Shown here: in pieces, positions 25,779 through 34,654 of the stretch
How positions within the stretch are numbered: position 1 is the stretch's first letter
Layout: every line of letters starts with the position of its first letter
Assembly (NCBI RefSeq): GCF_026427355.1
Contig: NZ_CP102664.1
Location: 806,001 to 870,000 of the forward strand
Length of the DNA stretch: 64,000 nt
Source of the DNA: Sphingobium sp. JS3065
GTDB lineage: Bacteria; Pseudomonadota; Alphaproteobacteria; Sphingomonadales; Sphingomonadaceae
Direction of reading: 5' to 3'
The notes under the pieces: model-generated
Database searches by the model: none
What the model was told of the DNA's origin: nothing
Seen by the model: only the letters and a program-made list of their open reading frames with translations
Program-made: the position numbers and the translations under genes

Positions 25779-26704
25779 GCGCCATGCACCTTTCGATATT
25801 CTTCATAATGAACGCCCGCGAGACCGGCGATCTTGCCGGCGGCGCGGTAAAGCTTGCCCAGGCGCTCGACCCGCTTGCCCCGGTCGAGCGTCGTGACCGC
25901 GCCCAGCGAACCGACCAGGAAGCCCGCGACGATGCGCGGCGCTTCGCTCAGCAGGGTACGCAGGCGGCCCTTGTGGAAACGCTCCACCATCATGTCGGTC
26001 ATGCCGACGCGATAGCCGCGCATCAGCAGCCACTTGGCGGTGACGCGGCTGGCCGGGATCAATTCGGTGACGACCGCCTCCTCCGACCAGGCGAAGCGGA
26101 AGCCCTTGCGCCGCATGCGGGTGAAGAGCTGCTTGTCCGACCCGCCGGTCAACGCCATCCGCTCGTCGAACGGACGATCCCCCATGGCGCGGAGGGCCGC
26201 CGCCGTCATCAGCACATTGGCGGTACTGTCGACCAGCGCGACCGGCCCCGACTGTCCACGCCGCTTGGGGGCGAGCAGGGGATGGCGGGCGGCCCATGGC
26301 GCGATGGCGCTGTCCATCTCCCGCAGCACTGCGCCGCCGACCACATCGGCCTGATGACGAAGCGCCGTGTCCATCATGGCGTCGATCCAGCCGGGGGAGG
26401 CGGACTCGTCATCGTCCAGCATGGCGACATGGGTCACGCCGGGCCGGGCCAGCGCGGCGGCGACCAGCGCGTTGCGCACCAGCGGAATGCCGCGCTCCGC
26501 CACCAGCAGCGCCTCTATCGGCCAGCGATAGCCCTGCGCCGCCAGCCGCTCGACAACCGCCATGCCTTCCTGCCGGTCCGCGTCATTGTCGGCCACCAAT
26601 ATGTCCAGATCGTGCCGCGTCTGCTGCGCGGCGAGGGACTCCAACGTCCGCCGCAAACCCTGCGGCCGGTTGCACGTTGCGATGCAGACGATGATCCTAG
26701 CCAT
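25775..26704 (-). CDS. Family 2 glycosyltransferase
   Basis: 309 residues. Opening IIVCIATCNRPQGLRRTLESL, DILVADNDADRQ, metal motif VAMLDDDESASPGW, and TGGSDKQLFTRMRRKG as the base region. It shows the same plan as the GT2 at 20722. The ATG at 26704 lies inside the end of the ligase/polymerase gene (8 nt overlap, ATGGCTAG), which fits translational coupling. The sugar it transfers cannot be told. Confidence 0.9.
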   Translation of the reverse strand: MARIIVCIATCNRPQGLRRTLESLAAQQTRHDLDILVADNDADRQEGMAVVERLAAQGYRWPIEALLVAERGIPLVRNALVAAALARPGVTHVAMLDDDESASPGWIDAMMDTALRHQADVVGGAVLREMDSAIAPWAARHPLLAPKRRGQSGPVALVDSTANVLMTAAALRAMGDRPFDERMALTGGSDKQLFTRMRRKGFRFAWSEEAVVTELIPASRVTAKWLLMRGYRVGMTDMMVERFHKGRLRTLLSEAPRIVAGFLVGSLGAVTTLDRGKRVERLGKLYRAAGKIAGLAGVHYEEYRKVHGA

Positions 26705-28058
26705 TCACGGTCTCCGCCTGTTTCAGATGCCGCCGGCTCCAGATCGGGCGCGGCTTGGCCTTGAAGGTTGCATGCGCGGTCGCGACCGCTGCGAGGAAGA
26801 TCACCCAGACCTGGCGATCCTTGTCGAAGAAGCTGGTTTCCAGCAGATTCTGGTACATGACGAAGACCCAGATCGCGAAGGCCGGGACCATCAGCGCCTG
26901 GTTCTCCCTGGTGGAGCCGGTCAGGAACCAGTAGGCGGGCAGGACCAGGAAGCTGATCAGCAGCAGGACCAGGCCCAGCGGTCCGGTCGTCACCCAGATT
27001 TCCAGATAGCCGTCATGCGAATGCGCCGTCAGCATCTGGAATTGCTGGTTCAGATAGTCGAAGGCGGGGCTGTTGGCGCCCACTTGCCAAAATCCCCCGA
27101 AACCCGCGCCCAGATAGGGGTGGTCCGCCAGATAATCCAGCGGCACCCGCCAGATCGACACGCGCCCGGTGAAGGATGTGGGGTCGGCGAACAGCCTTTC
27201 TATGGCCGGTTGATAGGCGATGTAGAGGCCCAGGAACCCGACCATGCCGAAACCCAGCATCAACAGCAATATCGCGCGTTTCTGGGTATTGTCGCTCAAT
27301 GCGCGATAGATGTTGCTGATCGCCAGCATGCCGACGCACAGGGCGAGCGAAGTCTTGCTCTTGGTCCCTATCACGAAGACGAAGGCCAGGATCGCGAACA
27401 GGATGTAATACCATTTGCGCTTGTCGATCCAGCTATTGCCGCAGACGATGAAGCACAGCGCCATGACGGCCCCGGCGATATTCTTGTGGAAGAAGAAACC
27501 GCGCCACGCCCCGATCAACGCCTTGTCGCTTTCCGTGGGCGGGTGGACCGCCGCGGGCGTCAGCGGCAACGACACCCAGCAGATGATCAGCGACACGATC
27601 AGCGCGGCGCGCAGGGAATTGAACAGCCGTTCCGGCCCGATCAGCGACAGAGCGCAGAAGGTGATGTAGATCACGATCAACTGCTGCATCGCCCGCTTGA
27701 AGGACACGAACGGCGCGACGCCCCAGGTGCAGGTGATGAAGAACCAGACCAGCATGATCGCCAGCGGCCAGAAGGTGAACCGGTATTTCAGCGGCTCCTT
27801 CCGCATCACCTGCACGGCGGTCAGCAGCAGGGCGAAGCCAATGAACAGGGCCTGTTTGAAAAGGTCCGATCCGTCATTGGCTTCGGCCATCGCCACCAGT
27901 TCTTCCTGCGTGCGCGACGCGAAAGGCTGCTGCCCGATGAAGACCATCATCAGGAAGACGAAGTAGAAGACCTGCGCCACCCAGACGAGCTTTGAACTGC
28001 CGCTGTCCGCCCCGGTGGCCGGGGCAGCGAATCCGCCGCGATGCCAGCTTGTCGCCAT
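26697..28058 (-). CDS. O-antigen ligase/polymerase-family membrane protein (Wzy-like)
   Basis: 453 residues with about eleven membrane helices. The Wzy_C/WaaL signature is seen as GRVSIWRVPLDYLADHPYLGAGFGGFW, followed by the large periplasmic loop and the histidine motif TAHSHDGYLEIWVTTG. In a cluster with a flippase, chain-length protein and export protein it is most likely the polymerase that joins repeat units in the periplasm. ATG 28058 lies 2 nt after the flippase stop. Confidence 0.88.
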   Translation of the reverse strand: MATSWHRGGFAAPATGADSGSSKLVWVAQVFYFVFLMMVFIGQQPFASRTQEELVAMAEANDGSDLFKQALFIGFALLLTAVQVMRKEPLKYRFTFWPLAIMLVWFFITCTWGVAPFVSFKRAMQQLIVIYITFCALSLIGPERLFNSLRAALIVSLIICWVSLPLTPAAVHPPTESDKALIGAWRGFFFHKNIAGAVMALCFIVCGNSWIDKRKWYYILFAILAFVFVIGTKSKTSLALCVGMLAISNIYRALSDNTQKRAILLLMLGFGMVGFLGLYIAYQPAIERLFADPTSFTGRVSIWRVPLDYLADHPYLGAGFGGFWQVGANSPAFDYLNQQFQMLTAHSHDGYLEIWVTTGPLGLVLLLISFLVLPAYWFLTGSTRENQALMVPAFAIWVFVMYQNLLETSFFDKDRQVWVIFLAAVATAHATFKAKPRPIWSRRHLKQAETVNG

Positions 28059-28060
28059 GG

Positions 28061-29365
28061 TCAGGCGGCCTCCCGCCGGTCGCGCCGCCATTGGCGGTCG
28101 AGCCGCCAGATGCCCAGCATCATGACGAGTTGGGACAGCACGACGCCGCCGACGGAAAAGACGGGCGGGGCGCCCAGCACCAGCAGCGTCACGGCGATCA
28201 GGCCGACGACGCAACTGCGCATGCTCTGCGCGGCGAGCGGGCGGAAGGCGCGCCGGGCCTGCGTCATGACGCTCATCGGCGTCTGCACGCACTGGACGAG
28301 GGAGAGAAGGGCGCAAAGACCCACCGCGATCATGACCAATTGGTGGTCCAGCGTGGGTTTCAGGATCAGTCCCGGAAAGAAGCCGAGCGCGATCGCCGAC
28401 ACCGCGCAGGTCGCCAGCCACAGCATGAGGAGCGCGCCCATGAACAGCCGTTCCGACCGGATCGCCGCGCCATGATCGCCCTGCGCGACGGCGCGGGTCA
28501 TGCGGGGGCGCTCCAACTGGGTGAGGGCGGTGATGCAGACATTGACGGGGCGGAAGAACAACATCCCCACCGCAATCGGCGCGAAGGCGGTCGGCCCGGC
28601 GAGCAGCGTCACGATATAGCTGTGCGAGTTGGAGGTGGCTTCGGTCGACAGCACGCCCACCAGCGTCCAGGCCGATTGTTCCCTCCACACAGGGCGATAG
28701 GCGCCAATAGCGCGGCCCGGCCCCATGGCGAAATGCCGCCGCAGATAGGTGATGCCGAAGGGCAGCAGTCCCACGAGGCTTGCGCCGACCAGCAGGCCGC
28801 CGATGGTGGGCAGGTCCGCCCCCGTCCGCATCGCGATCAGCAGCCCGGCCAGGATCGTGCCGGCATAGGCTATGTCCGACCGGGCGGCCCGCGCCGGGGT
28901 ATGATGTGCATAGGCGTTGGACCGCCCGAACCAACGGATCAGCGACAGCGTTCCCGCCAGCCCGAACAGCAAAGCCGCCATGGGAGAGGCTGTCGCCCAT
29001 GCAATCGCCGCGCAGATCAGGCCCTGGCTGGCCGCCAGCATCAGATTGACGGGGAAGAAGAAGTCGAAGCTTTTCTTCTCCGTCCCGTCGTCCTGCCCAT
29101 CGCCCTGGTTCACCGCGATGGTGTAGGGCGTAGACACCAAGGCATTGGACAGGCTGTAGCCGAACTGGATGATCACCAGCAGGAAGGCCAGCGTGCCGAT
29201 GGCCGCCGTCCCCAGATGGTGGATCGAGAAGATCTGGACCAGCAAATGGCTGATAGAGACGATGGCCGACGACAGGCTGGCCAGCCCAAAGCGGCTGAAC
29301 AGGCTGCCAAGCCGCTGGACGCGGCCCGTCACCGGAGGGTGTTCAGCCGCCTGGGCCTCAGCCAT
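28061..29365 (-). CDS. Polysaccharide repeat-unit flippase (Wzx/MATE-like)
   Basis: 434 residues with twelve or so predicted membrane helices, starting FGLASLSSAIVSISHLLVQIFSI. It has no soluble domain. Placement between the WecG transferase and the polymerase gene, and the lack of any ABC exporter in the cluster, support a Wzx/Wzy-type pathway, where it flips lipid-linked repeat units to the periplasm. Motifs in this family are weak, so the call rests on topology and context. It overlaps the WecG gene by 8 nt. Confidence 0.85.
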   Translation of the reverse strand: MAEAQAAEHPPVTGRVQRLGSLFSRFGLASLSSAIVSISHLLVQIFSIHHLGTAAIGTLAFLLVIIQFGYSLSNALVSTPYTIAVNQGDGQDDGTEKKSFDFFFPVNLMLAASQGLICAAIAWATASPMAALLFGLAGTLSLIRWFGRSNAYAHHTPARAARSDIAYAGTILAGLLIAMRTGADLPTIGGLLVGASLVGLLPFGITYLRRHFAMGPGRAIGAYRPVWREQSAWTLVGVLSTEATSNSHSYIVTLLAGPTAFAPIAVGMLFFRPVNVCITALTQLERPRMTRAVAQGDHGAAIRSERLFMGALLMLWLATCAVSAIALGFFPGLILKPTLDHQLVMIAVGLCALLSLVQCVQTPMSVMTQARRAFRPLAAQSMRSCVVGLIAVTLLVLGAPPVFSVGGVVLSQLVMMLGIWRLDRQWRRDRREAA

Positions 29366-30170
29366 GGCGGTGTTTCCAGATCAGCCACAGCGCATGCGGA
29401 TTGGTGGTGATATAGCGCCAGGCCAGTTCCTTGGGCCGCGTCGCCATCCGGTGCAGCCATTCGAAACCCGATTTCTGCATCCACATGGGCGCACGCGGAT
29501 AATCGCCGGTAATATAGTTGAACAGGCCGCCGCAGGTGACGATCCACCCCGCCTTGATCCGGTGCCGGTTCCGCACGCAAAAGGCCTGCTCGCGGGGCTT
29601 GCCGGTGCCGACCCAGAGGACGTCGGGCGCGGCCGCATTGATCGCGTCGATCACCGCGTCCTCCTCTTCCGGCTTCCAGAATCCGTTGCGGCGTCCGGCC
29701 AGTTGCAATCCGGGCGCCAGCCTCAATATTTCCGTGGCGCAGGCGGAGTTCACTTTCTCCTCGGCACCGAGCAGATAGTAGCTCACGCCCGCGTCCGCCG
29801 CGCGTTTCAGGCTGTCGGTGAACATGTCCGTTGTGCTGGACCGGTCGGCGATATGCGGCCCGCCGAACCAGCGGGACGCCATGACGATGATCTGCCCATC
29901 GGCATGGATCAGGTCCGCCTGCGCCAGATTGGCCCGGAAATCCGGGTCGCTGGCATTCATCGACAGGCCCTGCCCATTGGCGTCGAAGATCAGTTGGGGC
30001 GGATGGTTCAAGCTTCGCCGAAGCGGCGCTTCGACCAGCATCTTGTCGATCAGCGCATCCAGCGACAGGGTGGAGACGGGCAGGCCGCCGACATGAGCGA
30101 CGGGCGCTTCATGCTCTACGCCGGGCGACGGCAGGGGCTGGTGACGCGCCAGCGCTTGTTCGGCGCTCAT
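29358..30170 (-). CDS. WecG/TagA/CpsF (GT26) glycosyltransferase, GumM-like
   Basis: 270 residues. Family hallmarks: PQLIFDANGQGLSMNASDPD and LAQADLIHADGQIIVMASR (active-site Asp region), LLGAEEKVN, and DVLWVGTGKPREQAF with the final GGLFNYITGDYPRAP and GFEWLHRM. Members add a glucuronate, mannosaminuronate or similar sugar to polyprenyl-linked acceptors; GumM adds the glucuronate of xanthan made from Ugd product, and ugd is in this locus. ATG 30170 overlaps the upstream stop by 4 nt. Confidence 0.92.
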   Translation of the reverse strand: MSAEQALARHQPLPSPGVEHEAPVAHVGGLPVSTLSLDALIDKMLVEAPLRRSLNHPPQLIFDANGQGLSMNASDPDFRANLAQADLIHADGQIIVMASRWFGGPHIADRSSTTDMFTDSLKRAADAGVSYYLLGAEEKVNSACATEILRLAPGLQLAGRRNGFWKPEEEDAVIDAINAAAPDVLWVGTGKPREQAFCVRNRHRIKAGWIVTCGGLFNYITGDYPRAPMWMQKSGFEWLHRMATRPKELAWRYITTNPHALWLIWKHRHG

Positions 30171-31087
30171 GCGATCACCGTCCCGGCGATGGGCACGCCA
30201 TGGCGGTCGAGATCGTCGATCACGCGCCGCATGTCGGCAATCGCCGTATCGCCGCGCCGCGCCACGATGACCACCGCGTCGAAGCCCGCCAATATGCTGC
30301 CATAGGGCGTCTGCTCGCCCTTGCGCTCGGCCAGGTAGAACAGCATCGACGTGTCGCGCAGCCCCCAGCCATTGGCCGTTTCAGCCAGCGGGCCGCGGGT
30401 GATGAGGCTCGCCGCGCTGCCGGAAGCCCGGCCCGCCGTCATCAGCCACAATCCCTCCACCGCCGTTTTGGCGGCGGGCAGCAACGCCGCGCTGCCCATC
30501 AATTGTTCGGCAAGGCCGGCCTTGTTGGCGATGCGGAACAGCCGGTCCAGCGATGGCCGCCCCATGTCGACGTCGATCAGCATCGTCTGCCCATCCATCT
30601 GCGCCAGCACGACCGCCAGATTGGCGGCCATGATCGCCGCTTCGTCGCCCGCCTCTATGGCCAGCACCGCCAGCCGCAGGGATGCGGGATCGCCTTCCTT
30701 GGCCACGGCGCGCATCTTGGCGCGGATCGTCCGCACCTTGGCGGCATAGGCATTGGCGGGGTCGAAAGCGGCGACCACCAGCGGATCGACCCGCTGGTCG
30801 CCCTCCTGCAGCAAGGCGAAGCCGCCCTGCAGGGCCGCGAGTATCCCCGCATCCTCCGGGTTCAACAGCCCCAGATCTACCGCCGCGTCATGCAGCGCCA
30901 GACCTTGCGAGCGGGCATGGGCCTCTACCTTGTGCACATCGGCTTCGGCCAGAAAGCCATGCTCCACCGCGAGCCGAGCGAAATTATGGCTGTCGCGGGC
31001 GCGGGGGCGCAGCGTGCTCGCGCCGCCGCCTCCGATGCCGCCCGACGCGAGTTGAGGCGGGGCGCCCGCCGTGGAACGCAGTCTCAT
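30167..31087 (-). CDS. BY-kinase/ParA-like protein without Walker A, with MshEN-like N-terminal domain
   Basis: 306 residues. Residues 34-95 (NFARLAVEHGFLAEADVHKV, then DLGLLNPEDAGILAALQGG) have the repeated helical look of the MshEN/GspE N-terminal domain, which in other proteins can bind cyclic di-GMP. Residues 115-305 align with CpsD/Wzc tyrosine kinases: SLRLAVLAIEAGDEAAIMAA replaces the GEGKS P-loop, while the second motif TMLIDVDMGRPSLDRLF is kept. The lysine and serine of Walker A are missing and there is no C-terminal tyrosine cluster. I infer a non-catalytic regulator of the chain-length protein encoded next. HfsB of the Caulobacter holdfast system is a possible counterpart. Confidence 0.72.
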   Translation of the reverse strand: MRLRSTAGAPPQLASGGIGGGGASTLRPRARDSHNFARLAVEHGFLAEADVHKVEAHARSQGLALHDAAVDLGLLNPEDAGILAALQGGFALLQEGDQRVDPLVVAAFDPANAYAAKVRTIRAKMRAVAKEGDPASLRLAVLAIEAGDEAAIMAANLAVVLAQMDGQTMLIDVDMGRPSLDRLFRIANKAGLAEQLMGSAALLPAAKTAVEGLWLMTAGRASGSAASLITRGPLAETANGWGLRDTSMLFYLAERKGEQTPYGSILAGFDAVVIVARRGDTAIADMRRVIDDLDRHGVPIAGTVIA

Positions 31088-32442
31088 GCGGCCTCCTGCT
31101 GCTTGAAGAACTTCGCCTGGCGAACGGGGACCGGCGTCAGTTCGGTGATAACGTCCACTTCGGTCGCGCGGGCCACGCCAGCGGCCGAGCGAACGCGGGG
31201 ATGGATGATTTCCATGAGGATGACGGCAGCGGTGCCGCCGACCAGACCCAGCGCGATCCCGCCGATCAGCCAGAGCATGATATTGGGCTTGGCGGGCAGC
31301 AGGGGCACCGTCGCCTCGTCCAGCGGGCTGGCGTTGGGCTGGGATATCTGGCTCTTCAGAACCGCCTCGTTGAAACGCTGGCGCACCGTGTCGTAGGTTT
31401 GCCGGGCCGCGTCGACGTCGCGCTGGAGGACCATCAACTGGTCCTGCACGTCGGACATGCGGATCATGCGGTCTTCCTGGCCCGCCATATTGGATTTGAG
31501 ATCGCCTTCGCGACGGTTGGCCGCCACGCTGTTGGCGCTGACCGCCCCGGCCTGGCTGGACCGCGCTGCCGCCAGCTTCGACTGAAGCTCCGACAATTGC
31601 GCGCTTGCCGCCGCCATGGTCGGATGATTGGGGCCAAGCGTCTTTTGCAGTTCGGAAACCCTGGCCGATTGTTCGGCCACCTGCTGCTGCAAATTCTGGA
31701 CGATCAGCGACCCTTCGATATCGGACACCGAACCCGCGCCAGCCTTCGACCGGGCAGCGGCGGCTTCCGCCTGCGCCTGCGTCAACTGATAGGACATGTT
31801 CTTGAGCTTCTCCGCCTCAAGGTCCATGCGGTTGATGCCGATAATGTCGTGCGCCCGCTGGAAATCCGACAGCTTCTTCTGCGCCAGTTCATAGCGGCGG
31901 CGCACTTCCTGCGTCTGCTCGTCGAACCATTTGGCTGAACCGCGTGCCGGGGACGCGCGCAATTCCACCTGTTCCCGCATGTAGATTTTGGCGATCAGAT
32001 TGGCGACCTTCGCCGCGACCTGCGGATCTGGCGACAGATATTGGATCTGGAGCACGTTGCTCTGCCGCCCGGTGGTGACGGTCATGTTCTTGCCCACCAT
32101 GGCGGCGGCATTTTGCAGCCGTGCATCGGCCGGCATATCCACCGGCATGGCGTCGACGAAGCCCGCTTCCCTGGCGACGGCGTTCAACACCTTGGCGCTG
32201 CGGATGATGTCCGTCTGGGTGCCCAGGATGGAGTCCGTGTCCGGCTTCGTTCCCTGCGCCGCATTGGTGTCGGTCGGGTCCGTCTGCGACAGGTCCAGCA
32301 GCAGCGACGCCGTGCCCATATAGAGCCGTGGCTGGAGGAAGGCGGCGATCGCTACAACCAGGAACAATATGCCCCCGATCATCGCCGCCGTGCGCCAGCG
32401 CGCCTGAAGCGAGGCCAGCAAATCGATGGGGTTCATGCTCAT
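31084..32442 (-). CDS. Wzz/Wzc-type polysaccharide co-polymerase (chain-length determinant), no kinase domain
   Basis: 452 residues. One membrane helix near the N-terminus (TAAMIGGILFLVVAIAAF), a long periplasmic coiled-coil region (LEAEKLKNMSYQLTQAQAEA and SELQKTLGPNHPTMAAASAQ), and a second helix with the proline-containing lead PLLPAKPNIMLWLIGG. The cytoplasmic tail is only about 35 residues and has no kinase, so the partner is the kinase-like protein encoded next (4-nt overlap). The split arrangement is like sphingan GelC/GelE and holdfast HfsA/HfsB. It controls chain length and links to the Wza-like pore. Confidence 0.92.
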   Translation of the reverse strand: MSMNPIDLLASLQARWRTAAMIGGILFLVVAIAAFLQPRLYMGTASLLLDLSQTDPTDTNAAQGTKPDTDSILGTQTDIIRSAKVLNAVAREAGFVDAMPVDMPADARLQNAAAMVGKNMTVTTGRQSNVLQIQYLSPDPQVAAKVANLIAKIYMREQVELRASPARGSAKWFDEQTQEVRRRYELAQKKLSDFQRAHDIIGINRMDLEAEKLKNMSYQLTQAQAEAAAARSKAGAGSVSDIEGSLIVQNLQQQVAEQSARVSELQKTLGPNHPTMAAASAQLSELQSKLAAARSSQAGAVSANSVAANRREGDLKSNMAGQEDRMIRMSDVQDQLMVLQRDVDAARQTYDTVRQRFNEAVLKSQISQPNASPLDEATVPLLPAKPNIMLWLIGGIALGLVGGTAAVILMEIIHPRVRSAAGVARATEVDVITELTPVPVRQAKFFKQQEAA

Positions 32443-33842
32443 AACCCGTCCACTCCCTTGAGCAGGGCGCGCATTTCCTCCGCGGGCGTCTGGACAGGCG
32501 GTGCGATCTGCACCGGCTGCTTCGCCATCAGCAGCAGGAACTGCGGCGCCAGCGTATCTTCGAACATCCACAGTTCGCCATTGGGGGTCGCGACCAGGGC
32601 GGGTTGCAGCCGCGCCATGGCGTCGCGCGCCTGGCTTTCGTTGATCGACCCGCCGCCCAGCACGTCACGGCCCAGATTCACCAGCCGTTCGTAGCTGATC
32701 GCCGACATTTGCGATGCCACTATGGCGGACAACGCAATCATCCGGCGCGACGATCCGGCCTCCCACAGGATGCGCCGGAACAACGCATGGGTCTGGCCGC
32801 TCATCTCCTCCCAATCCTCCAGCGCGGAGGCCAGCCCCTGCTCGATATCGGAAAGGGTCATGCGGTCGCGCCCGGCGGCTTCCGTCACCAGCGCCGCCTG
32901 CATGCCGAACAGCCGGGCATGATAGGGCGACCCCATGGCCGCGCTCGCCAGCATGTCCAGCGCGTCGTCATCGATGGCGAGGCGCGCATTATTGGCGCAG
33001 CTCAGCAACAACCGCTCCAGTTCCGGCTTGGGGATCGGCGCAACCCGTTGCGGCGCGAGGTGGCGGCGCAGCGAGGGATGGGCCGCGATCAGCCCGTCTA
33101 TGTCGCTGGCGATGCCGACCAGCACGACCTGCACCGGCGAATGGATGTCGGTCAGCAGTTTCAGCAGCGTCGCCACGTCCTGCTTGGCGGTTTCGGACTG
33201 CACCCGGTCATATTCGTCGATGATCAGAATGGAGCGTTCCCGCACCTCCTCCACCAGCAGGGCGGACAGGCGGGACACGTCCAGCGGCTCGCTGATCATT
33301 TTGCGCGCCCGTTCCTGCCCCGCGCCGCTCATCGGCAATTCGGTCAGGAAGGGGCGGAAGAGGGAATCGAAATCCGCCTCTCCATTGGCGGAGGCATAGA
33401 GGGCGATGCAGCCCGCCTCATCCGCCAGATCGCCGAACACGCGGGCGAGGGAGGTCTTGCCCGACCCCCGCGTGCCGAAGATCACCGCATGCTTGCGCTG
33501 CACGACGATCGCCTCGACCAGCTTTTCCAACTCGCTGTTGCGCCCGGCCAGCCCGTGGCGGTCCGTCACCGGCATGGCGGTGTTGAAGGCGGCATAGATA
33601 CTGTCGCGACGCAGGCTGATCGGCTTGACCGGCGCAGCCATGGCGCTCATCGACAGCGGACGGGGCGCCGGGCTTTCGGCTGCTTCCTGCCGAAAACCCG
33701 GCAGAACCGGCGTGTCGAGATAGAGCGGCACTTCGTCGGGAATGACGCGCTCGTTGCGCTTCTCATTGCTTCGCGTCAGGGACAGGAACCGGTCGAAAAG
33801 TCCGGATCGTTGCTGCGTGAAGCCTTGATCGAGTGTCGTCAA
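32439..33842 (-). CDS. AAA-type ATPase inside the EPS export operon
   Basis: 467 residues. After about 90 poorly ordered residues comes a NTPase core: HAVIFGTRGSGKTSLARVFG (Walker A, residues 122-130) and RSILIIDEYDRVQSETAKQD (Walker B, 205-212), a sensor-like VVLVGIASDIDGL, and a helical C-terminal part. It resembles the AAA_16/Orc-like ATPases rather than GspA or kinases. No membrane segment is seen. The start is TTG 33842, overlapping the stop of the Wza-like gene by 4 nt. Role unknown; the position between pore and co-polymerase genes suggests assembly or gating of the exporter. Confidence 0.8.
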   Translation of the reverse strand: MTTLDQGFTQQRSGLFDRFLSLTRSNEKRNERVIPDEVPLYLDTPVLPGFRQEAAESPAPRPLSMSAMAAPVKPISLRRDSIYAAFNTAMPVTDRHGLAGRNSELEKLVEAIVVQRKHAVIFGTRGSGKTSLARVFGDLADEAGCIALYASANGEADFDSLFRPFLTELPMSGAGQERARKMISEPLDVSRLSALLVEEVRERSILIIDEYDRVQSETAKQDVATLLKLLTDIHSPVQVVLVGIASDIDGLIAAHPSLRRHLAPQRVAPIPKPELERLLLSCANNARLAIDDDALDMLASAAMGSPYHARLFGMQAALVTEAAGRDRMTLSDIEQGLASALEDWEEMSGQTHALFRRILWEAGSSRRMIALSAIVASQMSAISYERLVNLGRDVLGGGSINESQARDAMARLQPALVATPNGELWMFEDTLAPQFLLLMAKQPVQIAPPVQTPAEEMRALLKGVDGL

Positions 33843-34633
33843 AAGAGCTTCTCCCGGATGATGAGGACATCTTCAGGCTTCACCGGATCGTCCAGATTGG
33901 CCTGTATTTCCTTCCCCTCCCGCCGGACTTTTATCCTTTTGGTCGAACCCGCCAGCGTCGGTCCGCCAGCCAGCGCCAATGCCTGCCGGAAGCTTTGCCC
34001 CGGCACATAGGAAAAGGCGCCGGGCTGCTGGACCTGGCCGTAGACATAGACTTTCTCCGCCGGCGGCACGAACAGCGTGTCGCCCGCCTTCAGCGGCCGC
34101 ATCGCGCCCGCCGCCATGTCGGCCAGCGAAATGCGCACCGGTCCGCTGCCGTCTGCGGGGGTCAGGATGACGGCGTTGGCGCCATCCTTGGTCGACCCGC
34201 CCGCCTTGGCGAGCATCGACGCCACCGTATAGTCGCGGTCGAGCGGATAATTGCCCGCCTCCGGCACATTGCCCAGGACCGTGACGAAACGGCTGACATA
34301 ATTACTGACTTCCACGCTGACGGATGGTTTGGTGAGGTAACCGCCGCTGGCATAACCCGCCTCTATATCCTGCGCGAGTTGCGATGTCGTCTTGCCCTTT
34401 GCCGGCATGGGACCGACCAGCGCCAGGACGACGGTGCCGTCCTCCTTGATGCGGGTGGTGGTCGACAGGTCGGGCTGACCGAAGACGGATATCTTCAGTT
34501 CATCGTTCGGACCGAGTTGATAGCCAGTCGTCGAGGCGGCGCCCGCGGCATTCTGTGCAGTCGCGGCCACCGGGCCTGCAATCATCAGCAGGGCGGACAG
34601 ACTTTTGAAGAGAGTTGCAGCTTTCACAGCCAT
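33839..34633 (-). CDS. Wza-like polysaccharide export protein
   Basis: 264 residues. A signal peptide (LFKSLSALLMIAGPVAATAQ) is followed by the polysaccharide-export domain YQLGPNDELKISVFGQPDLS...TRIKEDGTVVLALVGPMPAKG and two SLBB repeats (VTVLGNVPEAGNYPL; VYVYGQVQQPGAFSYVPGQ). No lipobox cysteine is present, unlike classical Wza. It should form the periplasmic/outer-membrane passage for the polymer. It follows the outer-membrane barrel gene, 21 nt apart. Confidence 0.9.
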   Translation of the reverse strand: MAVKAATLFKSLSALLMIAGPVAATAQNAAGAASTTGYQLGPNDELKISVFGQPDLSTTTRIKEDGTVVLALVGPMPAKGKTTSQLAQDIEAGYASGGYLTKPSVSVEVSNYVSRFVTVLGNVPEAGNYPLDRDYTVASMLAKAGGSTKDGANAVILTPADGSGPVRISLADMAAGAMRPLKAGDTLFVPPAEKVYVYGQVQQPGAFSYVPGQSFRQALALAGGPTLAGSTKRIKVRREGKEIQANLDDPVKPEDVLIIREKLF

Positions 34634-34654
34634 TGGCTCCCAAAATTGTGAGGA

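Noticed and set aside
30167..31087. Active tyrosine autokinase of the CpsD/Wzc family
   Set aside because: Walker A Lys and Ser/Thr are replaced and there is no tyrosine cluster, so kinase activity is not supported.
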